Part shown: positions 1-5,952 of the stretch, piece by piece
Layout: every line of letters begins with the position of its first letter
How positions within the stretch are numbered: the first letter of the stretch is position 1
DNA from: Acidobacteriaceae bacterium
Lineage (GTDB): Bacteria > Acidobacteriota > Terriglobia > Terriglobales > Acidobacteriaceae
Direction of reading: 5' to 3'
Assembly: GCA_030044455.1 (NCBI GenBank)
Contig: JASHVU010000364.1
Span: forward strand, 1 to 6,662
Length of the DNA stretch: 6,662 bases
Translations under genes and position numbers: made by a program
The notes under the pieces: generated by a model
The model's input: only the letters and a program-made list of their open reading frames with translations
What the model was told of the DNA's origin: nothing
Database searches by the model: none

Positions 1-323
1 TGATTGAAAATAAGAGGTAAATGCAGCGATCTTTCCCTTGCGCTCAATAGTTTGGGCCGGATTGACGAAGAAAATGCAAAATCGGCCGGATGATTGATCA
101 ATGGAGATCGAGCCTGTTCTTAACTTCGGCGCGGGCAACGCAAAGGGCCAATCGCTCTGAACTCCAGATGCGAGCTGTGGCGCATGCCATCAGCCTCAGC
201 GCCTGACCAGTGGTTTTGATGCGCCCGTGCCAGAAGCCTGTTCACACAAGTGTTAATATCGGGATCCATTCTTGCGGAAAACTTCCGCCTCGGGTGCCGT
301 ATCCTGTTCGCGAGACCTCAAAC
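1..323. other. Upstream region without a convincing gene; leader of the thyX-like gene
   Basis: No reading frame here looks like a gene. The longest candidates are about 30 codons on either strand, with no ribosome binding site or recognisable motif. Three small structures are visible. One is an imperfect direct repeat, GGCCGGATTGA at 55-65 and GGCCGGATGATTGA at 84-97. The second copy runs into a perfect 10-base palindrome, ATTGATCAAT, at 93-102. The third is a short inverted repeat ACAC-AA-GTGT at 244-253, abutting a TAATAT hexamer at 254-259 that resembles a -10 box. No good -35 hexamer sits 16-18 bases before it, so the promoter call is weak. If real, transcription would begin near 266, which fits a translation start at 324 rather than at the GTG (210) or ATG (219) further upstream in the same frame. 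Confidence 0.5.
274..288. repeat. Short inverted repeat in the thyX-like leader
   Basis: GCGGAA and TTCCGC form perfect 6-base arms separated by AAC, ending 35 bases before the chosen ATG. It could be a small hairpin in the 5' untranslated leader or an operator half-site pair. Arms of this length also arise by chance in GC-rich DNA, so function is speculative. Confidence 0.3.
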
Positions 324-2018
324 ATGTCCAGCGATTCGTTTTCCTCTCCCGGCGCTCGGAACCAGACCGATGTGTTCGCAGTACACGGAGCTGACCCGGA
401 GATTCTCGCCTACGCAATGGCCAAGTATTCGCGCTCCTCGCTCTCCATGCGCGAGTCGCTCACTGAAATCAGTTCGCAGCGGGCCGAACAGTTCCTGAAT
501 ACTTTTTATTTTCAATACGGCCACCGGTCCATTGCCGACCTGGCGCACATCGCCTTCGCCGTCGAGCGGCTTAGCCTGCTTGCGGCTATCCTCCTCGTCG
601 ACGAGCAGCGCTGGGACGGTCAGGAGCGCTCCACGCGCTACCAGAACTTTATGAAGTCGGGCTGGTTTTTTCCTGACTTCGGAGTAGATTCGAATTCGCG
701 TGAGCTGTACACCAAAACCATCGATAATCTCTTCACCACTTACCAGAACACCACCGCCGCTGTCCTCGACGTCCTGCGCCGAAAAGTGGAGCGGCCCGAG
801 GCTCTGAAGCAGGAGAGCTACGACCGCACCCTCCGCGCACGGGCATTCGACGTGGCACGCTACCTGCTTCCACTCGCGACCAACACCTCGCTCGGCCAGA
901 TCGTTAGCGCCCGCGCTCTCGAGACCCAGATCTCGCGGCTGGTTTCCAATCCCATTGCCGAAGTGCGCGACCTCGGCGCCAAGCTGCGCGACGCTGCCAT
1001 CGGCCCGGCGTGGAACGTGAACGCCGCTGCCGCCGCTGCCTTTGTCGAAAAGCTAAAGGCATCAGAAGCCGCCTTGAAGGAACATGCCGTAAATGCAGAA
1101 GCAGCTTTGAAAGGGCACGACTCCAGTCGTGCCCTGAGCGCACCCTTAAACGAGGGGGCTTTAGCCCGTGAGGGAAGCCTCGCCGCCGAAGCTGAACAGC
1201 TCTTTACGCGCGAAGTTCGCACCGCGCCCACGCTGGTCAAGTACGCACAACCCAACTCCTACCTGCTGGAGACACGGACCGAAATCGAGGAGGCGGCTGC
1301 GGAGATCCTCGGCAACCTGCCGATTGCACCCGCGCCGCTTGTCGATTTGGTGGAGCGCACCGAATCGCTCGAGGTTGAGCTCGCCGCCACGCTGCTTTAC
1401 TCGGCCAGCCACTACTCCTACCGCCAGATTCGCGACCTGGTCTCGGGGCTCCCAGCCTCTCGCGTTTCGGAGATGATCGAGCTGGGGCTGAAACACCGCG
1501 GCCGCCACGATGAGACGCTCCGCGCTTTTCACTCTGGAGCAGCCCTGAGGTTCGATATCTTGATGGACATTGGCGGCTTCCGCGACATGCACCGGCACCG
1601 CCGCTGCACGCAGATCATGCAGGGATTCACATCTCGCCACGGATACGACACGCCCGGCGGAGCCGACCTGGGCGAAGGCGTTGACATCCTTGCCGAAGCG
1701 GGAATCCTGAGCGACTATCAATCCGCCATCGAGTCGGCTTACGCAGCCGGCGCGAAGATCGCAACCGGCAACGCCCCGGAAGCAGCGTCCTCCGCGCTTT
1801 ACCTGCTGCCCTTAGCCACGCGCGTGCGCTGCCTGTTCAAAATGGACTGGGCCGAAGCGCAATATATCTCCGAGCTGCGCTCGGGCCCCGCCGGCCACTT
1901 CAGCTATCGCCGCGTGGCTTGGGAGATGTACAAGGCTCTCGAGCGCCAGCACCCGTCGCTGGCCAAACACATTCGCGTTACCGACTTCACCCAACCGATT
2001 GATATGCTGCAGCGGTGA
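324..2018 (+). CDS. Tandem double-domain ThyX-like (FAD-dependent thymidylate synthase family) protein
   Basis: ThyX enzymes make dTMP from dUMP using FAD, NADPH and methylene-tetrahydrofolate. They are homotetramers of about 220-250-residue subunits whose active sites lie between subunits. This 564-residue product holds two ThyX-like halves, about 15-230 and 300-545. The N-half has GHRSIAD (66-72), ERSTRY (101-106, the E-x-S-x-R-Y end of the ThyX signature), LLPLATNTS (181-189) and SAR (195-197). The C-half has MHRHRRCTQ (422-430, the R-H-R start of the signature), LLPLATRVRC (494-503) and ELRSGPAGHFSYRR (517-530). Neither half has the whole signature: the N-half has D-E-Q where R-H-R is expected, and the C-half lacks E-x-S-x-R-Y. 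The linker (about 240-295) is Ala/Glu-rich, contains an 11-residue degenerate duplication, and is partly encoded by a palindromic repeat. The ATG at 324 is preferred because conserved sequence begins soon after it and the 38 codons upstream (from GTG 210) look non-coding, although no strong Shine-Dalgarno precedes any candidate. Long double-ThyX proteins are, to my recollection, a known subfamily. I infer, but cannot show, thymidylate synthase activity; a diverged role is possible. Confidence 0.85.
   Translation: MSSDSFSSPGARNQTDVFAVHGADPEILAYAMAKYSRSSLSMRESLTEISSQRAEQFLNTFYFQYGHRSIADLAHIAFAVERLSLLAAILLVDEQRWDGQERSTRYQNFMKSGWFFPDFGVDSNSRELYTKTIDNLFTTYQNTTAAVLDVLRRKVERPEALKQESYDRTLRARAFDVARYLLPLATNTSLGQIVSARALETQISRLVSNPIAEVRDLGAKLRDAAIGPAWNVNAAAAAAFVEKLKASEAALKEHAVNAEAALKGHDSSRALSAPLNEGALAREGSLAAEAEQLFTREVRTAPTLVKYAQPNSYLLETRTEIEEAAAEILGNLPIAPAPLVDLVERTESLEVELAATLLYSASHYSYRQIRDLVSGLPASRVSEMIELGLKHRGRHDETLRAFHSGAALRFDILMDIGGFRDMHRHRRCTQIMQGFTSRHGYDTPGGADLGEGVDILAEAGILSDYQSAIESAYAAGAKIATGNAPEAASSALYLLPLATRVRCLFKMDWAEAQYISELRSGPAGHFSYRRVAWEMYKALERQHPSLAKHIRVTDFTQPIDMLQR
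1112..1175. repeat. Palindromic repeat element read in frame inside the thyX-like gene
   Basis: A perfect inverted repeat with 11-base arms (AGGGCACGACT at 1112-1122, AGTCGTGCCCT at 1125-1135) and a CC spacer is followed 20 bases later by a second small hairpin, GGGCT-TT-AGCCC (1156-1167), then GTGAGGGA. The two-hairpin layout resembles dispersed intergenic palindromic repeats that I recall from acidobacterial genomes; that match is from memory and unverified. It encodes residues 264-284 in the linker between the two ThyX-like halves. The thyX frame is the only forward frame open across the element: the other two hit TGA at 1135 and 1169. The left boundary is uncertain and could lie as far back as about 1065, because an imperfect 33-base duplication (1065-1085 versus 1098-1118) leads into it. 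Confidence 0.65.
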
Positions 2019-2143
2019 ACCTCGAACTGGGCTGCCCCGGGTCCCCAGACGCGAGTGACCCACAGCACCCGCCTGTAACCCTCCCCCACCCAAACGAAGC
2101 TTGGATAGGGGCACCCCGTTCCGAAGTCGGTCGAGAGCTCAGC

Positions 2144-4012
2144 TCACTGTCCGGCGTGCGGTTTGATCAGCTCATCCAGGTAATCGGGTTTGGAGTCGTC
2201 GCGCTTGAGGTGCGGATAGCGCTGTCCGCCGTGATAGTCCACATTGGCCGTGAAGTAGTAGTCGTCGTTGACGACCAGCAGCGAGATGGGCGCAGTCGAA
2301 TCCTTCGCGGCTTTGATCGCGTCCTCAAGCAGATCGTGGTTGTAGAGGCGTCCGTCCACCCCCACCACTTTCATCCCTGAAGAGATGCCTGCCTTGAAGG
2401 CTGGGCCGTTGTAGATGGCGTCGCCAACCTGACCCTCCTCGCCGAGCTGCAACCCGATCGAGTATGCATCGCTTGGGGCCCCGCGGCGGCCGGGCATGTG
2501 CGGCGGCTGATCGGTGAATTCAACCTTCCATCCGCCGTTCTCGAGACCGCCCTCGGGCATTTCGGGCGAGGTGGAATCGAGACGCTGACGCAGGAACGCA
2601 GCCCAGTCGTAAGGCGCCACCTGGTTGAGTGCGGCAACCACGTCGTCGAAGGTATAAGGCTTCAACTCCGGACCGTTGTTGGCTCCGCCGTGGAAGAGAT
2701 GGCAGAAGTCGTCAATCGACTTTTGGCCGTTGGTTACCTGGTGAATGATGGTGGCCACTTCGAGCCAGATGAGGTCGCCCTCAGGGTAGTAGTCGGCAGA
2801 GCGGCGCCAGTTGGTCCAGCCGCCGCGACCGAGGCCCATCAGGCTCGATCCGGCGATGGCGGTGGCCGTGTCCTGCAGCGGCCGCCAGGTGCGCCCCGGC
2901 CGCCCGGGCCCGAGCGAGGCGGCATCGGAGGCCAGCATCTCGCGATACTGCTCGGGCGTCATCAGGCCGCTACGCGCGCCCAGCATCGGCCCCAGGTATT
3001 CAGTCAGCCCCTCGTACACCCACAGCAGATCGTCCTGCATGGGCTTTTCAAAATCGGGCGTGGCCAGATCTGCCGGGCGACGGAATTTGCCGTTCCACGA
3101 GTGTACATATTCGTGCGGCAGCAGAGTGCCCACCATCATGCCCGCGCCGGGCCCGAGCAACGCGCGCTCGGGCAAGCGGCTGTCGTTGGACTCATGATGC
3201 TCCAGTCCGAAGTGGGCCACATGGTCGCTGAGCGTCAGCAGGAAATGATAGTCGCGATAGTGCCGCGTGCCAAACAGCTTGCCCGCCTCAGCTACCAGGT
3301 TCACCATTCCCTTTTGTACCTCGGGGCTGATGGCCAGCGCAGCCTCGCTGTCGGCAACCAGGTCAAGCTCGTGGTGGATCGGCTCGCCAGGCGGCGTGAT
3401 GTCGATGGCGCGATAGTATTCGCCAGTGATCACCGGCGAATCGACCAGAAACTCAAGCGAGAGGGGCTTGAATGTAATTCTGTTTCCCTTTTCGCCCGCC
3501 ACCGGCAGCGCGGTTCCATACTTCCAGCCATCAGGCACGATGAGCGTGGGATCGAATGTGATATCGGAGGAAGGAGCGCCTGCCGGATAGAACAGGACCT
3601 CGTTCCACTCCAGGACAAACAGCTTGTCGGTCGCCGAGTAACCTTCGGGCTCAATAAAGTCGAAGCTCGCATCGAGCTTGCTGGCGCCCGCCGGCACGTC
3701 GACGTGGAATGTATAAACATCGAGCGTGTCTCGCGTCCACGGAATGACTTTGCCGTCGGCCTCAAACTTGAGCCCGGCAACGCTTTCAACGGGGCCGTCG
3801 GGGCCGTGCTCGCCCGGAATCCACTTGGGGTAGTAGAGAGTGACCGGACCCGGCGAAACCGGTATCGCCTCGTGCACACGAAGGAGCTTTTGTGCATTGT
3901 CAGTGCCGTCGACAGTGAGCGAGATTGCGCCCGATTGCGCAAGAGCGAAAGACGAAGCGAGCAACATCGTAAAAACGGTCAGGAAAAGTGTTCGAAGGCT
4001 GGAACGGGCCAT
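2144..4012 (-). CDS. Secreted M61-family (glycyl aminopeptidase-like) zinc metallopeptidase with C-terminal PDZ-like domain
   Basis: A probable exported zinc peptidase of 622 residues, close to the usual M61 length. Residues 1-26 are a signal peptide: R3/R7, a hydrophobic core (L9-L24) and an A-L-A-Q cleavage region. The N-terminal part (about 28-200) is the beta-rich M61 N-domain. The catalytic domain carries GLEHHES (269-275), matching the GLEH motif of M61, then HEYVHSWNGK (300-309) with zinc ligands H300 and H304 and catalytic E301. YEGLTEY (333-339) follows, in which E334 is the expected third zinc ligand. The spacing and the W-N-G-K after the second histidine are typical of M61 rather than M1. 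A PDZ-like segment lies at about 515-600 (SIGLQLG, GPAFKAGISSGMKVVGVDG). M61 enzymes favour N-terminal Gly or Ala, but the substrate cannot be read from the sequence. The gene is monocistronic here, converging on the thyX-like gene and diverging from the glycosyltransferase, and has its own promoter and ribosome binding site. All catalytic residues are present, so it should be active in the periplasm or outside the cell. Confidence 0.9.
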   Translation of the reverse strand: MARSSLRTLFLTVFTMLLASSFALAQSGAISLTVDGTDNAQKLLRVHEAIPVSPGPVTLYYPKWIPGEHGPDGPVESVAGLKFEADGKVIPWTRDTLDVYTFHVDVPAGASKLDASFDFIEPEGYSATDKLFVLEWNEVLFYPAGAPSSDITFDPTLIVPDGWKYGTALPVAGEKGNRITFKPLSLEFLVDSPVITGEYYRAIDITPPGEPIHHELDLVADSEAALAISPEVQKGMVNLVAEAGKLFGTRHYRDYHFLLTLSDHVAHFGLEHHESNDSRLPERALLGPGAGMMVGTLLPHEYVHSWNGKFRRPADLATPDFEKPMQDDLLWVYEGLTEYLGPMLGARSGLMTPEQYREMLASDAASLGPGRPGRTWRPLQDTATAIAGSSLMGLGRGGWTNWRRSADYYPEGDLIWLEVATIIHQVTNGQKSIDDFCHLFHGGANNGPELKPYTFDDVVAALNQVAPYDWAAFLRQRLDSTSPEMPEGGLENGGWKVEFTDQPPHMPGRRGAPSDAYSIGLQLGEEGQVGDAIYNGPAFKAGISSGMKVVGVDGRLYNHDLLEDAIKAAKDSTAPISLLVVNDDYYFTANVDYHGGQRYPHLKRDDSKPDYLDELIKPHAGQ

Positions 4013-4021
4013 TCGGGGATG

Positions 4022-4028
4022 CTCCTTT
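4022..4028 (-). promoter_or_regulatory. Ribosome binding site of the M61 peptidase gene
   Basis: On the minus strand the sequence reads AAAGGAG, followed by a 9-base spacer and ATG (4012-4010). This is the best Shine-Dalgarno in the window. It fixes the peptidase start at the codon that gives a complete signal peptide. Confidence 0.7.
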
Positions 4029-4053
4029 GAGGAGATTTCAATGCCGATTACGA

Positions 4054-4083
4054 ATCATACCCGCTAAGGCCCGGGCAGGTCAG
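4054..4083 (-). promoter_or_regulatory. Candidate sigma-70-type promoter for the M61 peptidase gene
   Basis: On the minus strand CTGACC (4083-4078, 4 of 6 to TTGACA) and TATGAT (4059-4054, 5 of 6 to TATAAT) are separated by 18 bases. Transcription would start near 4047, giving a leader of about 35 bases that contains the ribosome binding site. The spacer contains the 8-base palindrome GCCCGGGC (4069-4076). No comparable promoter was found for the divergent glycosyltransferase gene. Confidence 0.4.
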
Positions 4084-4137
4084 GATTCCTTTGAAACGGC
4101 CGATTTCTGCGACCGCTGCCTGTGCGAAAATTGAAAT

Positions 4138-5235
4138 TTGCAAGCCCAAACAAAGTTCCGGTTGCTGGTGGTGCGGGTTGGCGCCATGGGCGACATTCTG
4201 CATGCCCTGCCGGCGGTAACCGCGCTCAGGCTGGCCCATCCCTCCTGGGAGATTGGCTGGGTGGTGGAACCGCGCTGGCAGGGATTGCTGGCTGCGCCCG
4301 GAGCCAGGGTCCGCGGCGCTGGGATGCCGGTTGCCGATCGGCTCCATTTTGCCGCGACCCGCGAATGGGCCAGCCAGCCCATTCACCCTAAAACTGCGGC
4401 TGCCATAGGTTTGCTGCGCAAGGAGCTGGCGACAGCCGGCTACGATGCCGTGCTCGACCTGCAGGGGTCGATTCGCTCGGCCACCATTGCCCGCATGGCC
4501 AAGATCCGGCGGATCATCGGTGAAGCTGATCCGCGCGAGAAACCGGCACGCTGGTTGTTTACCGAGCGCATCGCCACGCACGGCGCTCACGTGATTGAAC
4601 AGGACATCGAGCTTGCCTCGGCAGTGGCTGGCGACGAGCTCGCCTTCACTCAGGCACAGCTGCCTCAAAACCCGGCCGCCGAAGCCTGGTGCGACGACCT
4701 TCTGGCCTCGAGCGGGACGCGGCCTGTGGCGCTCATCAATCCCGGCGCCGGGTGGGGCGCCAAACGCTGGCCCGTGGAGCTTTATGCCAGGGTCGCGCGC
4801 GGCCTGATGGAGCGCGGCTTCCGCATCCTGGTGAACGCGGGGCCCAGCGAAGAACCGATGGCCGACGTGATTGTGAAAGAGACGTCGGGCGGGGCCATTC
4901 CGCTGGCTACTTCGCTCGATCAACTCATCGCCCTCAGCCGGCGCATCGCCTTGTGCGTGGCCGGCGATACCGGCCCGCTTCACTTGGCCTGCGCCCTTGG
5001 CCGCCCCGTAGTGGGCATCTACGGGCCCACCGACCCCAGTCGCAACGGACCCTACGGTACGCAGTTCAGGGTGCTGCGCAGCCCTGAGAGCAAACGCGAC
5101 CACACCCGCCGCGAAGAGCCCGAGGCGGGCCTGCTGAGCATCACGCCTGAAGATGTGCTGCAGGCCGCCTCAGAGCTCGTGGCCGCCGTGCCGCTGCAGC
5201 CAGAAGAAGAAGACATGCCCGAGGCAGAGGCATGA
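4138..5235 (+). CDS. Glycosyltransferase family 9, lipopolysaccharide heptosyltransferase I-like (WaaC/RfaC type)
   Basis: GT9 enzymes move heptose from ADP-heptose to the growing lipopolysaccharide inner core at the cytoplasmic face of the inner membrane. WaaC adds the first heptose to Kdo. The 365-residue product has a GT-B layout. The N-terminal acceptor domain opens with VGAMGDILHALPAV (14-27), whose D19 aligns with the catalytic aspartate of WaaC, and YDAVLDLQGSIRSA lies at 102-115. The C-terminal nucleotide-sugar domain has NPGAGWGAKRWP (201-212), VAGDTGPLHLACALG (274-288) with D277 and H282, then GIYGPTDPSRNGPYG (293-307). The GDTG-to-YGPTDP block is closer to WaaC than to WaaF or WaaQ. 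The start is TTG at 4138: an in-frame TGA at 4132 closes the frame just upstream, and later starts would cut the first motif. The ribosome binding site is weak. An acidic tail (EEEDMPEAEA) ends in a 4-base ATGA overlap with the next gene. Heptose as the actual donor sugar is inferred from family resemblance only. Confidence 0.85.
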   Translation: MQAQTKFRLLVVRVGAMGDILHALPAVTALRLAHPSWEIGWVVEPRWQGLLAAPGARVRGAGMPVADRLHFAATREWASQPIHPKTAAAIGLLRKELATAGYDAVLDLQGSIRSATIARMAKIRRIIGEADPREKPARWLFTERIATHGAHVIEQDIELASAVAGDELAFTQAQLPQNPAAEAWCDDLLASSGTRPVALINPGAGWGAKRWPVELYARVARGLMERGFRILVNAGPSEEPMADVIVKETSGGAIPLATSLDQLIALSRRIALCVAGDTGPLHLACALGRPVVGIYGPTDPSRNGPYGTQFRVLRSPESKRDHTRREEPEAGLLSITPEDVLQAASELVAAVPLQPEEEDMPEAEA

Positions 5236-5897
5236 CGGAGCGCCCAGCCGGCACCGTGGGCCAGGCTGCTCCTCGATGGGAGCGATGGAAGCGGGTCAGC
5301 CGTCGCATTCGCGTGCCGCTTGGCTTCATTGCCGCGGCCATCTACCTCTTCGAGCTCTGGCGCCGTGCACCGCAACCAGGTGCCATTGCCTGGAGCCTGG
5401 CGCTGGTCCTTCCCGGTCTCTGGCTGCGTGCATACGCCTCCGGCTATGTGAAAAAGAATCGCGAACTCACTGTCACAGGTCCATACGCGCATACCCGCAA
5501 TCCGCTTTACCTGGGCTCAATGCTCATTGCCTCGGGCTTTGCCGTAGCGCTGATGAGCTGGACCGTGGCGCTGGTGCTGGCGGTTGGATTCGCCCTTATC
5601 TACATCCCGGTAATCGCCTCTGAAGAACAATTCCTGCACAGCACTTTTGCCGGCTTCGACGACTATTGCCGGCAGGTTCCGCGACTGATGCCGCGGCTTA
5701 CCGCCGCCCGGGTGGCGCGTCCACAAGAAAGCGCTTCAGAACCCGGGCAGCCGGAGCAGGGGTCGAAAGCTGGCTTCTCGTTCCAGCTCTACCTCAAGCA
5801 CCGCGAGTACAATGCTGCCATAGGGGCCACACTGCTTTACCTCAGCCTGCTGTGTCTGCGTCCGGTGTTGGCTGCAATCTTCCACCAGAGCCCGTAA
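5232..5897 (+). CDS. Isoprenylcysteine carboxyl methyltransferase (ICMT)-like integral membrane protein
   Basis: A 221-residue membrane protein of the ICMT/PEMT-like methyltransferase superfamily, which uses S-adenosylmethionine to methylate lipid-type acceptors in the membrane. Hydrophobic segments lie at about 28-42, 50-68, 93-127 (probably two helices) and 195-217. The S-adenosylmethionine-binding signature is present: GPYAHTRNPLYLGS (83-96, compare GPY-x-x-x-R-H/N-P-x-Y-x-G), the acidic pair E131-E132, and FAGFDDYCRQVPRLMP (139-154). Bacteria generally lack prenylated CAAX proteins, so the true substrate of bacterial homologues is unknown. After the catalytic core (about 155) there is a polar Ser/Glu/Gln-rich linker (160-180) and an extra C-terminal membrane helix. 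Translation is probably coupled to the glycosyltransferase through the ATGA overlap, which suggests an acceptor linked to the envelope or lipopolysaccharide. That link is inference. Confidence 0.8.
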   Translation: MTERPAGTVGQAAPRWERWKRVSRRIRVPLGFIAAAIYLFELWRRAPQPGAIAWSLALVLPGLWLRAYASGYVKKNRELTVTGPYAHTRNPLYLGSMLIASGFAVALMSWTVALVLAVGFALIYIPVIASEEQFLHSTFAGFDDYCRQVPRLMPRLTAARVARPQESASEPGQPEQGSKAGFSFQLYLKHREYNAAIGATLLYLSLLCLRPVLAAIFHQSP

Positions 5898-5933
5898 GCG
5901 TTTATGAGGGCCAAACGGTCAGTCAATTAGCGG

Positions 5934-5940
5934 TAAGGAG
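5934..5940 (+). promoter_or_regulatory. Ribosome binding site of the DUF3108 gene
   Basis: TAAGGAG lies 12 bases before the TTG at 5953. The spacing is long, but this is the only good Shine-Dalgarno nearby. It supports the TTG over the internal ATG at 6007, which would remove most of the signal peptide. Confidence 0.5.
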
Positions 5941-5952
5941 CCAAGCCCGACG

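Noticed and set aside
99..189. A 30-codon reading frame on the - strand starting at ATG 189
   Set aside because: Too short, no ribosome binding site and no recognisable sequence; expected by chance.
210..323. N-terminal extension of the ThyX-like protein from GTG 210 or ATG 219
   Set aside because: The 38 extra residues resemble non-coding translation (Pro, Cys and Arg-rich, no motif), no ribosome binding site precedes them, and the only -10-like hexamer (254-259) lies downstream of both starts.
1112..1135. The 11-base-arm hairpin as an intrinsic terminator
   Set aside because: It lies in the middle of an intact coding sequence and no T-run follows it.
1161..1721. A 186-codon open frame on the - strand within the thyX-like gene
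   Set aside because: Antisense to conserved ThyX motifs and without features of its own.
2019..2143. Possible bidirectional terminator between the convergent genes (CTGGG/CCCAG at 2027-2048; GGGG-CA-CCCC at 2108-2117)
   Set aside because: The first has only 5-base arms with a 12-base loop, the second has a 2-base loop, and neither is followed by a T-run on either strand.
2498..4030. A 510-codon open frame on the + strand opposite the M61 peptidase
   Set aside because: Its translation shows no recognisable domain and is rich in Arg, His and Gly. It lies exactly antisense to a gene with clear catalytic motifs, so it is a by-product of GC-rich codon usage.
4048..5103. A 351-codon open frame on the - strand opposite the glycosyltransferase
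   Set aside because: It has no domain-like sequence and mirrors the GT9 coding frame; an antisense shadow.
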